Positions 44,030 to 52,825 of a stretch of DNA of 64,000 nt are shown here, piece after piece. This DNA comes from Fibrobacter sp. UWEL (GTDB taxonomy: Bacteria; Fibrobacterota; Fibrobacteria; Fibrobacterales; Fibrobacteraceae), in the NCBI RefSeq assembly GCF_900142535.1, contig NZ_FRBE01000004.1, positions 141,900 through 205,899 on the forward strand. The letters are read 5' to 3'. How positions within the stretch are numbered: position 1 is the stretch's first letter; every line of letters starts with the position of its first letter. The translations under genes and the position numbers were made by a program. The notes under the pieces are model-generated. The model ran no database searches and was not told the origin of the DNA. It worked only from the letters and a program-made list of their open reading frames with translations.

Positions 44030-45177
44030 ACGAAATTGGGAACTCCTCCAATCTTACGGCGTCTATATAACGGAGTAATCTTGCGATCATTCCTCAAAAT
44101 CTCGGAAGGCAGTTCGTCTAACCGATAAATGTAACTTGCGTTATTTTTCTTGTTTACAAGGTAAACCCTGTACTTTCCAAGTTCATCCATTATGGATGTG
44201 TCGTGTGTACTAAAAATAAACTGGGCGTGGTTCGGATTTGATTCTTCGGAACTGAACAATTCTACCAACTTTGGCAAGAGATCCGGATGCAGGTTGCAGT
44301 CGAATTCGTCTACAGCAAGGATTCCGCCCAAGTCCAACGTATAGAAATATAACCACAAAATTTGGAATAGTTTCAACGAGCCCAAAGCCTCATGATGGGC
44401 AAGGATGCCTGCACGGTGGCCATCTTCGGTTTTATGGAAGAATACAGGGTAGAAGAATTCTTCTCCAGCACCATTTGTTTCGCTACGAATTTCAATATCA
44501 GCGATTCCTGAGTCACAAAAGGAGAGAAAAGTCTTGACCCTGTTAAACACCTGCGGTTTTTCCTTATAGAATTTTGAGACGGAAGACAGGTCGAAACGAA
44601 AACCGGTCATACCAGCGTCGGTGACGTTTGTGGCCATACGTGCAAAGAAGGCATAAATCGGCTTGACGCACTCGAAGCCGTACTGGTATGCAGTGCTGAT
44701 AACGGAGGCGTTGGATCGCAAATTCATTTTCTTTAAATCAACAAAATCCATTCCGTCCTTGCTGACTGTCAGTTTGTTTTCTTTGCGTTTGAAAATAGTT
44801 TTGCCTGAGCGACCATCGAATTTAAGGACCTCTGAAACAATTCTTTGCCTTGTAGTTTCGAACTCGTAATAATATGTGCGGCTATCCAGTGAAAAATTGC
44901 AAAAGAATGACGAAGATTCCTCACTGTCTAGAAATGGTTGAACCAAAATCGGTTCGTCAGGTCTGAGTGCAAAAGTTGAATTGGCAAAGTATCCAATAAA
45001 GGCAAGAGCCCTTAGCACATTAGTCTTACCAGATGCATTAGCTCCCTTGATGCCCATGATATTTGCTGTTGGTAACCCCTTTGAAACTTCGATGGGGCAG
45101 TTCTTATCAAGTTTGAAAGTGAATTCGAAACCTTCAGCAAAAGAAAAAAAGTTCTGTGCACCAAATGATAAAAGCAT
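44026..45177 (-). CDS. AAA15-family ATPase (OLD/AbiL/RloA-like)
   Basis: The 383-residue ABC/SMC-type ATPase has Walker A GANASGKTN near residue 44, a signature-like region (HHEALGSLKLFQILW), Walker B GGILAVDEFDCNLHP and the H-loop FSTHDTSIMD. No nuclease or TOPRIM domain is attached. These proteins act as sensors in anti-phage systems such as PARIS (AriA), AbiL and Septu-like pairs. Here the likely partner is the coupled 169-residue protein downstream. It lies in the variable cassette region of the polysaccharide locus, bounded by repeated terminators. Defence function is inferred from family and layout. Confidence 0.82.
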   Translation of the reverse strand: MLLSFGAQNFFSFAEGFEFTFKLDKNCPIEVSKGLPTANIMGIKGANASGKTNVLRALAFIGYFANSTFALRPDEPILVQPFLDSEESSSFFCNFSLDSRTYYYEFETTRQRIVSEVLKFDGRSGKTIFKRKENKLTVSKDGMDFVDLKKMNLRSNASVISTAYQYGFECVKPIYAFFARMATNVTDAGMTGFRFDLSSVSKFYKEKPQVFNRVKTFLSFCDSGIADIEIRSETNGAGEEFFYPVFFHKTEDGHRAGILAHHEALGSLKLFQILWLYFYTLDLGGILAVDEFDCNLHPDLLPKLVELFSSEESNPNHAQFIFSTHDTSIMDELGKYRVYLVNKKNNASYIYRLDELPSEILRNDRKITPLYRRRKIGGVPNFV

Positions 45178-45290
45178 AAAATCTCCGTCACTTTTGACGG
45201 AAAATTATAAAAAAACGACGTGAAAAGCAATACTTTTGATGAAATTACGTCATTATTGTGTTGAAAAAAGTATTTTTCCAAGTTAAACAA

Positions 45291-45325
45291 AAGAAGCCCC
45301 GGTCGTTTGACTGGGGCTTTCTTTT
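45291..45325. terminator. repeated bidirectional terminator, copy 3
   Basis: AAGAAGCCCCGGTCGTTTGA followed by CTGGGGCTTTCTTTTT. Both arms changed together relative to copies 1 and 2 (CCCCAGTC/GACTGGGA to CCCCGGTC/GACTGGGG), leaving a strong stem. Confidence 0.75.
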
Positions 45326-45337
45326 TGACCTGATCCT

Positions 45338-46108
45338 TTAAGCTACGTTTTTTTCTGCGACTTTAATGGGTTCGGTTTTTTGGGTTGTTTCCTGTGAGGT
45401 GTCGGTACCTTGTTTACTTCGCTCCTTGCGGAGCTTGAGCTGAATCTTCTTGGCGGAGATTGCGGCGTTCATGTTGTCGATGAAGTTGCTGCATGCTTCG
45501 TCACCCAGGGAGCTCTTGACTGTGGCCATTGCGGCAAGCAGGTTGAATGCTTCCACACAGGCCTGGCGCAGCCTCTTGCCCTGTTCCAGTTCGTGGAGGG
45601 CCTTTTCGGTGAAGCGCTTCCTGTCGGCTTCCTGGAACTGGTTGTTGATTTCTTCCAGCTTGTCCAGCCAGACCTTGAAACCGCAGGATTCCAGGATGTC
45701 GTCCCCCAGGTTGCGGAGGGTCTGGATGATGTTCAGGATTATACCCGTAGACTGCGCCTGGTTCAGCCCGATGGGGCTTGCGTTTTCTTCGAAAGCCTTC
45801 CAGATCTTTGCGCCGTTTGCGGCAGCGGTTTCGTCCGGGAAGTTCTGCAGGCTCCTTGCAGTGTTCCTGCAACTTGCGTAGTACTTGTTGCGTTCTGCAT
45901 CCAGCTCGCTTGCCTGGCGTGCCGCCGTTTCGGAAAGGTTCGTTTCCAGGAAGTTGGAAAGTTCCTTTACGGAGGCCTCGTAAGAAGTAATCAAGGGAAG
46001 CACGGTCTTGTCCGTGATGGCCTTGGCGAAATCCACCGCTTCGCTATGGATACCGTAAAATTCGTCGTTGCGGAGATTTCTAAAAGCGATTGCGTTAATA
46101 GTCTTCAT
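45338..46108 (-). CDS. DUF6261-like helical protein
   Basis: The ATG at 46108 (MKTINAIAFRNLRNDEFYG) follows GAGGA and gives 256 residues; an upstream Met would add a Gln/Asn-rich 27 residues. The product is almost wholly helical (TSYEASVKELSNFLETNL, ELDAERNKYYASCRNTAR) with a charged Gln/Thr/Lys tail. This resembles DUF6261 proteins of Bacteroidota as I recall them. Its function is unknown. It lies alone between the AAA15 pair and the tandem hairpin array. Confidence 0.7.
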   Translation of the reverse strand: MKTINAIAFRNLRNDEFYGIHSEAVDFAKAITDKTVLPLITSYEASVKELSNFLETNLSETAARQASELDAERNKYYASCRNTARSLQNFPDETAAANGAKIWKAFEENASPIGLNQAQSTGIILNIIQTLRNLGDDILESCGFKVWLDKLEEINNQFQEADRKRFTEKALHELEQGKRLRQACVEAFNLLAAMATVKSSLGDEACSNFIDNMNAAISAKKIQLKLRKERSKQGTDTSQETTQKTEPIKVAEKNVA

Positions 46109-46201
46109 CTTGTTATCCTCGTTTTGTGAGTTTGTTTGTGTTTCGGCTTGTGAGTCGTTGCTCACCGGCCTTGTCTTTAACTTACACAAATAAACCGCCG
46201 A

Positions 46202-46366
46202 GAAATGTCAGATTTGTGTCACGACAAATTAATTGACGATTTTGAACAAATTTCGCAAACGTTGTTCGAAACTTTCCGATGAAGGGCCAAAAAACGCTGA
46301 CGAATGGCAGGCCGAAAAAATGCAATTGTCAAACTTTTGTCATGGAAATGTCAGATTTGTGTCACG
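46202..46366 (+). repeat. 22-bp exact direct repeat pair
   Basis: GAAATGTCAGATTTGTGTCA followed by CG occurs at 46202-46223 and again at 46345-46366, 143 bases apart, upstream of the DUF6261-like gene. The bases between hold no supported gene. Confidence 0.85.
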
Positions 46367-46399
46367 GCGGGGCTCCTGTTGTATACAAATGAGTATATA

Positions 46400-46742
46400 C
46401 AGGTTGTATAAAGTGCTCCTCAGAAAAAAGGAGCGCAATATACAGGTTGTATAAAGTGCTCCTCAGAAAAAAGGAGCACAATATACAGGTTGTATAAAGA
46501 GTTCCTCAGAAAAAAGGAGCGCAATATACAGGTTGTATAAAGTGCTCCCCGGAAAAAAGGAGCACGATGTACGGGTTGTAGAAAGTGCTCCTCAGAAAAA
46601 AGGAGCACAATATACAGGTTGTATAAAGTGCTCCTCAGAAAAAGGAGCGCAATATACAGGTTGTATAAAGTGCTCCTCAGAAAAAAGGAGCACAATATAC
46701 AGGTTGTAGAAAGTACTCCTCAGAAAAAAGGAGCACAATGTA
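46400..46742 (+). repeat. 43-bp tandem hairpin array, eight units
   Basis: Units start CAGGTTGTA at 46400, 46443, 46486, 46529, 46572, 46615, 46657 and 46700; one unit is 42 bases because its A-run is one shorter. A ninth start at 46743 is cut off. Each unit holds an inverted repeat such as GTGCTCCT ... AGGAGCAC around CAGAAAAA. It has no spacers and its period is not a multiple of three. It lies just upstream of the nucleotidyltransferase gene, and together with the 22-bp repeats fills the 700-base gap. Confidence 0.93.
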
Positions 46743-46754
46743 CAGGGTGGATAT

Positions 46755-46783
46755 GTCATCCTCGCGTAGGCGAGGATCTAGCA
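46755..46783 (+). repeat. REP-like palindrome between hairpin array and gene
   Basis: GTCATCCTCGCGTAGGCGAG followed by GATCTAGCAG is identical in its core to the unit at 42797. Confidence 0.8.
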
Positions 46784-46809
46784 GTATATTCTTTACTATA
46801 TTCCACACC

Positions 46810-47934
46810 ATGTCCCCAGAACTCCTAGAAACTACCTTCGCCCTTCTTCGCTTATCCCTTGATGCGGAGTCCTTAGACTCCTTCTTGAACAGAATCAAGG
46901 AGCATCCTTTATCTAAGGAAGACTGGGCTGCTATTTACGACTTCTGTAAAAAGCAGACGATTATCGGTGTGGTTCTGGTGGGGGTGAACAAGCTTCCGGA
47001 AGACCTGCGCCCCCCTAGGGAAATCCTGGACCACTGGATCTGCCAGGGATTCTATATCCACCAGCAGAACATCAAGATGAATGCTATGTGTGCCAAGGTC
47101 ACCAAGATGTTCGCCGACAGGGGCCTCCGTTCAGTGATCCTAAAAGGTCAGGCGAATGCTCGTTTATACCCGGACCCCTTCAGCCGCCAGTGTGGTGATA
47201 TTGACATTCTGGTGGAAGGCGGCAAGAAAAACGTAATCCGGCACCTCAAGGAAATGGGACTGATGGAGGGGGCGGACATAACTCCCCATCATGTGGAAAT
47301 TGACAAAAAGTTCTTTGATGGAATCTCTGTAGAAGTCCATTTTAATGCGGTGCTTAGCTTGCCTATAGGAAAAGGCCGACGTTTGCAGAATTTTTTAGCG
47401 AAAAATGCCTTTTCTCATATACGAGGGGATAATACCGAACCCTTTTATGAGCCGACCATATTATTTGCTCTTATGATGCAAATGTCCCATATCAGGCGAC
47501 ATTTTATTGGCGAAGCCATCGGTTTAAGGCAGATTGTTGATTATTACATGCTTTTGAAGTCGTCTTCTGCTGAAATAATTAGTGAATCCTGTGAAAATGT
47601 CAAGAAATTTGGCCTTACTTCAATGTCTGGCGCCTTGATGTGGTGCCTTGAGATAATATTTTCGTTGGAAAAAGACCGGCTTTTGTCTGTCCCTAATGAA
47701 AAGTGGGGCTCACGTTTGATTCGTGCAATTGTGGATGGCGGAAATTTTGGCCGTTATAACGGCAAAAAAGAAGCAAACCTTGCTAAATACTGGCTTTTGA
47801 ATAGAAAAAATGCTCTAGAAAAAATGAAGTTTGATGCTCGAGAGTCATTTGGTGCTGAATTTAGCTATTGGATAAAGTTTTTAAGAAATACGCCAAAACG
47901 AATCAAACAACGCAAAATCTCCTTCCGTAGGTAA
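46810..47934 (+). CDS. NTP_transf_5-type nucleotidyltransferase-fold protein
   Basis: The ATG at 46810 (MSPELLETTFALLRL) gives 374 residues; the upstream open frame would translate a REP unit and is rejected. The core shows SVILKGQANARLYPDP and RQCGDIDILVEGG (G-x-D-x-D metal site) and later VEVHFNAVLS. Such proteins occur at the edges of polysaccharide and peptide loci and are of uncertain substrate. It is the first gene after the 43-bp hairpin array and opens the AT-richer glycan block. Confidence 0.82.
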   Translation: MSPELLETTFALLRLSLDAESLDSFLNRIKEHPLSKEDWAAIYDFCKKQTIIGVVLVGVNKLPEDLRPPREILDHWICQGFYIHQQNIKMNAMCAKVTKMFADRGLRSVILKGQANARLYPDPFSRQCGDIDILVEGGKKNVIRHLKEMGLMEGADITPHHVEIDKKFFDGISVEVHFNAVLSLPIGKGRRLQNFLAKNAFSHIRGDNTEPFYEPTILFALMMQMSHIRRHFIGEAIGLRQIVDYYMLLKSSSAEIISESCENVKKFGLTSMSGALMWCLEIIFSLEKDRLLSVPNEKWGSRLIRAIVDGGNFGRYNGKKEANLAKYWLLNRKNALEKMKFDARESFGAEFSYWIKFLRNTPKRIKQRKISFRR

Positions 47935-48101
47935 GGTCCCTGAGCATTGCCGAAGGGACATGTGACGAACTAGGGAACGGTTTTGGTACATTTTTTTCCT
48001 TCCTCTATTATACGTGCCTTGTAAGCATTCCGTAACTTTTCTAAATTTCATCGCAAACGAGTATTCTAATTTGGAATATAGTGACGGGAAGAGAGTTTAG
48101 T

Positions 48102-49277
48102 ATGGAAGATATTCAGCACATTTTTATCGTAGGAAGTAAGGGTATTCCTGGTGCTTATGGTGGTTATGAAACCTTCGTAGATAAGCTTACGGAGTACCAT
48201 CAGAATGATGCTCGCTTTAAGTATCATGTAGCTTGCAAATCTGACAAAAATGGTGAGTTTGAGTATCATAACGCTCGTTGCTTTAATGTGAAGGTGCCGA
48301 ATATCGGTGCTGCGCAGGCAATTTATTACGATGTTGAAGCTATAAAGCAATGCATTGAATACATTAAGAAGAATAACATTCCTCATCCTATAGTCTATTG
48401 TTTGGCTTGTCGTATTGGACCTTTTGCTCGTGGTTTCCAGAAGCAAATCCATAAATTGGGAGGAGTCTTCTATGTGAACCCGGATGGTCACGAATGGCTT
48501 CGTGCTAAATGGCCCCTTCCTGTCCGCAAGTACTGGAAGTACTCTGAACAACATATGGTCAAGCATGCAGACCTCTTGGTCTGCGATAGCAAGAACATTG
48601 AAAAGTACATTCGTTCCACATATGCCAAGTATAAGCCTAATACGACTTTTATCGCTTACGGTGCTGAAATCCGTCGTAGCAAGTTGGCTGATAATGATGA
48701 AAAGTTCTTGAACTGGCTCCAAGAGAAGAACCTTAAGCCCAAGGAATATTATCTCGTTGTTGGTCGTTTTGTTCCGGAAAATAATTACGAGACCATGATT
48801 CGTGAATTCATGCTGAGTAAGACTGATAAGAGCTTTGCTCTGATTACTAACGTGAATGAAGCCTTCTTGAACGAACTAAAAAAGAAGACCGGATTCCATA
48901 AGGATCCTCGCATTAAGTTTGTGGGGACAGTTTATGATCAGGAACTATTGATGAAGATTCGTGAAAAAGCCTATGGTTATTTCCATGGCCATGAAGTTGG
49001 AGGCACCAATCCTAGCTTGCTGGAAGCACTTGCAAGTTCCGACTTGAATTTGCTTCTGGATGTTGGTTTCAATAAGGAAGTGGGTGAGGATTCTGCCATT
49101 TATTGGAATAAACAAAGGGGCAATTTAGCGAGAACTATTGAGTATGCAGATGTAATGTCTAATGAAGATGTTATGACTTTGGCTGAAGCTAGTACGTGTA
49201 GAGTGTCTAGTGCTTATAGTTGGGAATTTATCTCGAATGAGTATGTGAAGGTATGGATTTCCTCAAAAAATAAGTAG
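48102..49277 (+). CDS. DUF1972-type glycosyltransferase (rhamnosyltransferase-like)
   Basis: The ATG at 48102 (MEDIQHIFIVGSKGIPG) is preferred to a GTG seven codons earlier. The 391-residue GT4-like enzyme has the family's IVGSKGIPGAYGGYETFVDKL-type start (GIPGAYGGYETFV), DADLLVCDSKNIEKYI-like HADLLVCDSKNIE, YYLVVGRFVPENN and a donor-site GGTNPSLLEAL. DUF1972 enzymes often transfer rhamnose, which fits the dTDP-rhamnose genes here. It is cytoplasmic and membrane associated. Confidence 0.88.
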   Translation: MEDIQHIFIVGSKGIPGAYGGYETFVDKLTEYHQNDARFKYHVACKSDKNGEFEYHNARCFNVKVPNIGAAQAIYYDVEAIKQCIEYIKKNNIPHPIVYCLACRIGPFARGFQKQIHKLGGVFYVNPDGHEWLRAKWPLPVRKYWKYSEQHMVKHADLLVCDSKNIEKYIRSTYAKYKPNTTFIAYGAEIRRSKLADNDEKFLNWLQEKNLKPKEYYLVVGRFVPENNYETMIREFMLSKTDKSFALITNVNEAFLNELKKKTGFHKDPRIKFVGTVYDQELLMKIREKAYGYFHGHEVGGTNPSLLEALASSDLNLLLDVGFNKEVGEDSAIYWNKQRGNLARTIEYADVMSNEDVMTLAEASTCRVSSAYSWEFISNEYVKVWISSKNK

Positions 49278-49294
49278 CTTTAATAATCTAGTTC

Positions 49295-50494
49295 ATGAAA
49301 TCTTTAGTAATTGCGTTGATTGTAATTGTTGCTTTTTTCCAGAATTGGCTTCTTTCTGTGATTCCTTTTTTTGGAAATTTAGATGAAATTATCGCATTAA
49401 CTTCTTTGCTGTACTATTTGCATTCACGAAAAAATGATTGGGGACGTGAACGTAAAATAGTGATTCCTGCTGTGGTTGTTATTGTCGTGGGATTGTTATT
49501 CAATGCTGTTTTTCACATACAAAACTCTTATATGGCTCTCGTAGAAGATGTCTTAGGCATCTTCAAGTTTTTATTTACCTATTTGGGATTAAAACAGTAT
49601 TTGTATAATAGTGGTGTGAATACCGCATTGATTCTTAAATATGTAATGAAGTTTGTTTGTGTGTATTTACTAGTACTATCGTTGTTTGCTGGATTAAATC
49701 TTGTTTCTCCAATTGGGATGGATGCTGGGTATCGATATGGTCTTCGAATGTTTTCTTTTGTGTATGGAACGCCTGGACACTTAATCAATCAAATGACATA
49801 TGCGTTAATCTTGTTAGAATCCCATAGAATTTTGAACTACAAAAGAATTGTGTTATGGGAAGTGCTTGCCTGTTTTATAATGGTTTGTACCTTGAAAACG
49901 AGAGCATTTACCCTAATGTTGATTTTTTTCTCGTTGAAATATTTTATTTTGGGTAAGATTAGGATTCGGTTAAGAACACTAGTCCCTGTAATGGCGTTGC
50001 TGGCTTATCTCGTGGGATATTCCCAATTTGAGTATTATTTCATTGCTGATGATGCTGCTCCTAGGGCAATGTTTGTTAACACTGCTGCTAAAATTGTTCG
50101 AGAAGATTTTCCCTGGGGGACTGGTTTTGGCACTTTTGGATCATCCGCTGCAGCAAAGTATTATTCACCTCTTTATGTTAAATATGGCTTTAGTGAACGA
50201 TGGGGAATGACTAAGGATAATCAATTGTTTTTGAATGATAATTATTTGCCGATGATATTTGTTCAATTTGGCTTTTTATTGACGATCATTTTTTTGATTA
50301 TGGTGTATCGTTATTGTCGGTTGGTGATTGGTGAATGTACAAATAAGTTTTCGAAATTTATCGGTATTTTCTTTGTGTTTGATATTTTACAAAGTAGTCT
50401 GCAGTCTTCATATTTAGCGCACTATTCTGTTGTAACTTTGACGTTCATTTTTTTGATTTGTTGCTATCCAAACAGAAGAATGGGAACGGTATAG
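49295..50494 (+). CDS. O-antigen/polysaccharide polymerase (Wzy-like)
   Basis: The 399-residue protein has about ten hydrophobic segments and a large periplasmic loop (about 250-325), the Wzy layout. A polymerase-like GTGFGTFGSSAAAKYYSP lies in the loop. Sequence is AT-rich and poorly conserved, as usual for Wzy, so the call rests on topology and place just before Wzx. Confidence 0.75.
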   Translation: MKSLVIALIVIVAFFQNWLLSVIPFFGNLDEIIALTSLLYYLHSRKNDWGRERKIVIPAVVVIVVGLLFNAVFHIQNSYMALVEDVLGIFKFLFTYLGLKQYLYNSGVNTALILKYVMKFVCVYLLVLSLFAGLNLVSPIGMDAGYRYGLRMFSFVYGTPGHLINQMTYALILLESHRILNYKRIVLWEVLACFIMVCTLKTRAFTLMLIFFSLKYFILGKIRIRLRTLVPVMALLAYLVGYSQFEYYFIADDAAPRAMFVNTAAKIVREDFPWGTGFGTFGSSAAAKYYSPLYVKYGFSERWGMTKDNQLFLNDNYLPMIFVQFGFLLTIIFLIMVYRYCRLVIGECTNKFSKFIGIFFVFDILQSSLQSSYLAHYSVVTLTFIFLICCYPNRRMGTV

Positions 50495-50495
50495 T

Positions 50496-51944
50496 ATGAC
50501 GCAAAACTCTATAAAAAAGAATTATATTTATAATTTGGTGTACCATCTTTTAGTTGTATTTGTTCCTATTATAACCACCCCTTATGTTTCAAGAGCTTTG
50601 CATGCCGATGGAATTGGTGCACACAGTTATACGTCATCTGTTGTAAATTATTTTGCGTTACTTGTCAATCTTGGTATTGCCTCTTATGGTCAATTGCAAA
50701 TAGCTAAACATCGAGAAGAAAAAAAAAGTTTAACCACAATTTTTTTTGAACTAACTGCATTTAGGTTGTTATTGACGGTTGCCGTTGTATTAGTTTATCT
50801 GATGGTTGTTGTTCAAAATTGTGAAGAATCTTATAAACAACTTTATTATGCTCATATTCTCTACATTATCGGATACTCGTTGGATATAACATGGTTTCTT
50901 CAGGGACTAGAAGAATTTAAAAAAATTGTTTTACGAAATATAGTTGTAAAAATTGCTTCGGTCGTATTGATTTTGACGTTTGTCAATAATTCTTCTGATT
51001 TGGTTATTTATGCGATATTGCTGAACGGATCTGTTTTACTAGGTAATGCTTCTATTTGGTGCTTTGTCCCGAAATATTTGCAAAAAGTTCCGTTAAAGGA
51101 GATGAACATTTTGCAACATATTAAGCCTTGCTTGGTTTATTTTATTCCGACGATTTCTACGATGATTTATCTAACCTTAGATAAGACCATGATAGGATGG
51201 TTTTCTGAAGGGGCTGCTGAAAATGGGTATTATGAACAGGCTCATAAAATTGAACAGATGGTAGTGACTTTTTTGACATCGCTCAGCGTTGTAATGATGC
51301 CGAGGATGGCTTATTTGTTTAAGAATAACTTGATAGAGGAAATGAAAAAAAAACAACATGAATCGACTCAATTTATTCTTCTGTTATCTTTTCCGATGTG
51401 CTTTGGTGTAATGGTTGTTTCTGATTACTTTGTTCCTCTTTTTCTGGGGCCGGGTTATGATGAGTGTGTGTTGTTGTTAAAAATATTTAGCGTTCTTTTG
51501 GTTGTTGTTGGCTTGAATAATGCTGTTGGAAAACAAATTTTGATGGCTACTGGTAGGCAGAACCTGTACAATAAAAGTGTAATCGTTGGATGCTTTGTAA
51601 ATGTCATCCTAAATTTATTTTTGATACCAAACTATTTAGCTGTTGGAGCTGCTGTTGCATCGGTTATTGCTGAGTCTGTAATTTTGATTCTATTTGTGAA
51701 ATATGCAAATGATTTTATTTGTTTTGGCTGGCTTGTAAAAAAAGGCTATAAGTATCTCATAGCTTCTGTATTTATGTTTGCGGTTGTAAGGACATCATAT
51801 CAGTTCGTAAATATGGAATGGTGTGGCTGCTTATTATTGTGCCTATTGGGCGTTTTTTCCTATTTGTTGGCTGTTTTTTTGTTAAAAGATTATTTCGTTT
51901 TGCAACATTTGTCCAAGTTTTTTAAAACAAAGAAGGTAACATAA
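50496..51944 (+). CDS. oligosaccharide flippase (Wzx-like, MOP superfamily)
   Basis: The 482-residue protein has about 12-14 helices. The start NLVYHLLVVFVPIITTPYVS and GIGAHSYTSSVVNYFALLVNLGI are typical of Wzx/RfbX flippases, as are LDKTMIGWFS and MMPRMAYLF. It flips the lipid-linked repeat unit across the inner membrane. It starts one base after wzy and its stop overlaps the next start. Confidence 0.9.
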   Translation: MTQNSIKKNYIYNLVYHLLVVFVPIITTPYVSRALHADGIGAHSYTSSVVNYFALLVNLGIASYGQLQIAKHREEKKSLTTIFFELTAFRLLLTVAVVLVYLMVVVQNCEESYKQLYYAHILYIIGYSLDITWFLQGLEEFKKIVLRNIVVKIASVVLILTFVNNSSDLVIYAILLNGSVLLGNASIWCFVPKYLQKVPLKEMNILQHIKPCLVYFIPTISTMIYLTLDKTMIGWFSEGAAENGYYEQAHKIEQMVVTFLTSLSVVMMPRMAYLFKNNLIEEMKKKQHESTQFILLLSFPMCFGVMVVSDYFVPLFLGPGYDECVLLLKIFSVLLVVVGLNNAVGKQILMATGRQNLYNKSVIVGCFVNVILNLFLIPNYLAVGAAVASVIAESVILILFVKYANDFICFGWLVKKGYKYLIASVFMFAVVRTSYQFVNMEWCGCLLLCLLGVFSYLLAVFLLKDYFVLQHLSKFFKTKKVT

Positions 51945-52810
51945 TGATTGGGTTTGTCATTTTACATTATATGGCTTATGAGGAAACCATAGCGTGTGTT
52001 GAGTCTATTCTTAGAAATGTGAAGGGCGAAAAAAAACTTGTTGTCGTTGATAATGCATCCCCTAACGATTCCTATCGAATTCTTGTTGAACGGTTTAAAG
52101 ATGACAACGATGTAGATGTTGTTTCGTCTGGGGGAAATGTTGGCTTTGCGAGGGGTAATAATTATGGATATGCATATATAAACAACCATTACCACCCAGA
52201 CTTTGTTGTTGTAATGAATAATGATATGGATATTCAGCAATGTGATTTTATTGATGAAATTTATAATAGTTTTGCGATGTACAAATATTTTGTTTGTGGA
52301 CCTGATATTTACGCTTCGAAGAAAAAATATCATCAGAATCCTCAAACTCGAAAAGTCCTGAGTAAGGAAGATTATAAAAAACAATACAGAAAATTATGGA
52401 TAAAGGATAAGTTGTCTTTTCTTTTCCCATTGAAATATGCCTTTAAGTCAATTTTTTGTAAAGAAACTTATCATAGCGCCGATTATAGTAAAATCCCCTA
52501 TATTGATAGTGTGGTTGAGAATAAGATGCTGCATGGTTCTTGCTACATTTTTTCGCCGCTATATATACGCAAATACCCAGAAGAATGCTTTTATAACAAA
52601 ACATTTATGTACTTAGAAGCAGAGATTCTTCATTATTTAACTCAAAAAAGAAGGGAAAAAACCATCTATTATCCATTTCTTAAAGTTAACCACCATGAAG
52701 ATGCTTCAACAGATGCTACTTACAAAAAACAATATAAAAAGTCCATTTTTTCTGTTAAATGTCTTCTGCAGTCGTCAAAAGCTTTTATTGAGCTTATGAA
52801 CTGTGTTTAA
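51944..52810 (+). CDS. GT2-family glycosyltransferase
   Basis: The 288-residue enzyme has a GT-A fold: VDNASPNDSYRIL, GGNVGFARGNNYGYAYI and the metal-site region VVVMNNDMDI. Rhamnosyl- and galactofuranosyltransferases of this type share such motifs. The start overlaps the wzx stop (TAATG). The sugar is unknown. Confidence 0.88.
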   Translation: MIGFVILHYMAYEETIACVESILRNVKGEKKLVVVDNASPNDSYRILVERFKDDNDVDVVSSGGNVGFARGNNYGYAYINNHYHPDFVVVMNNDMDIQQCDFIDEIYNSFAMYKYFVCGPDIYASKKKYHQNPQTRKVLSKEDYKKQYRKLWIKDKLSFLFPLKYAFKSIFCKETYHSADYSKIPYIDSVVENKMLHGSCYIFSPLYIRKYPEECFYNKTFMYLEAEILHYLTQKRREKTIYYPFLKVNHHEDASTDATYKKQYKKSIFSVKCLLQSSKAFIELMNCV

Positions 52811-52825
52811 TGGGATCTGGTTTCT

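Noticed and set aside
45291..45325. Integron attC-like site
   Set aside because: The short perfect stem with GTTT loop and T-run is better explained as a terminator; no integrase core-site pattern is seen.
46420..46695. Repetitive minus-strand peptide across the hairpin array
   Set aside because: Arises from tandem DNA repeats; the 43-bp period shifts frame each unit and no start signal is present.
46400..46742. Possible CRISPR array from regular 43-bp spacing
   Set aside because: The whole unit repeats with no unique spacers and no cas genes nearby; it is a plain tandem repeat.
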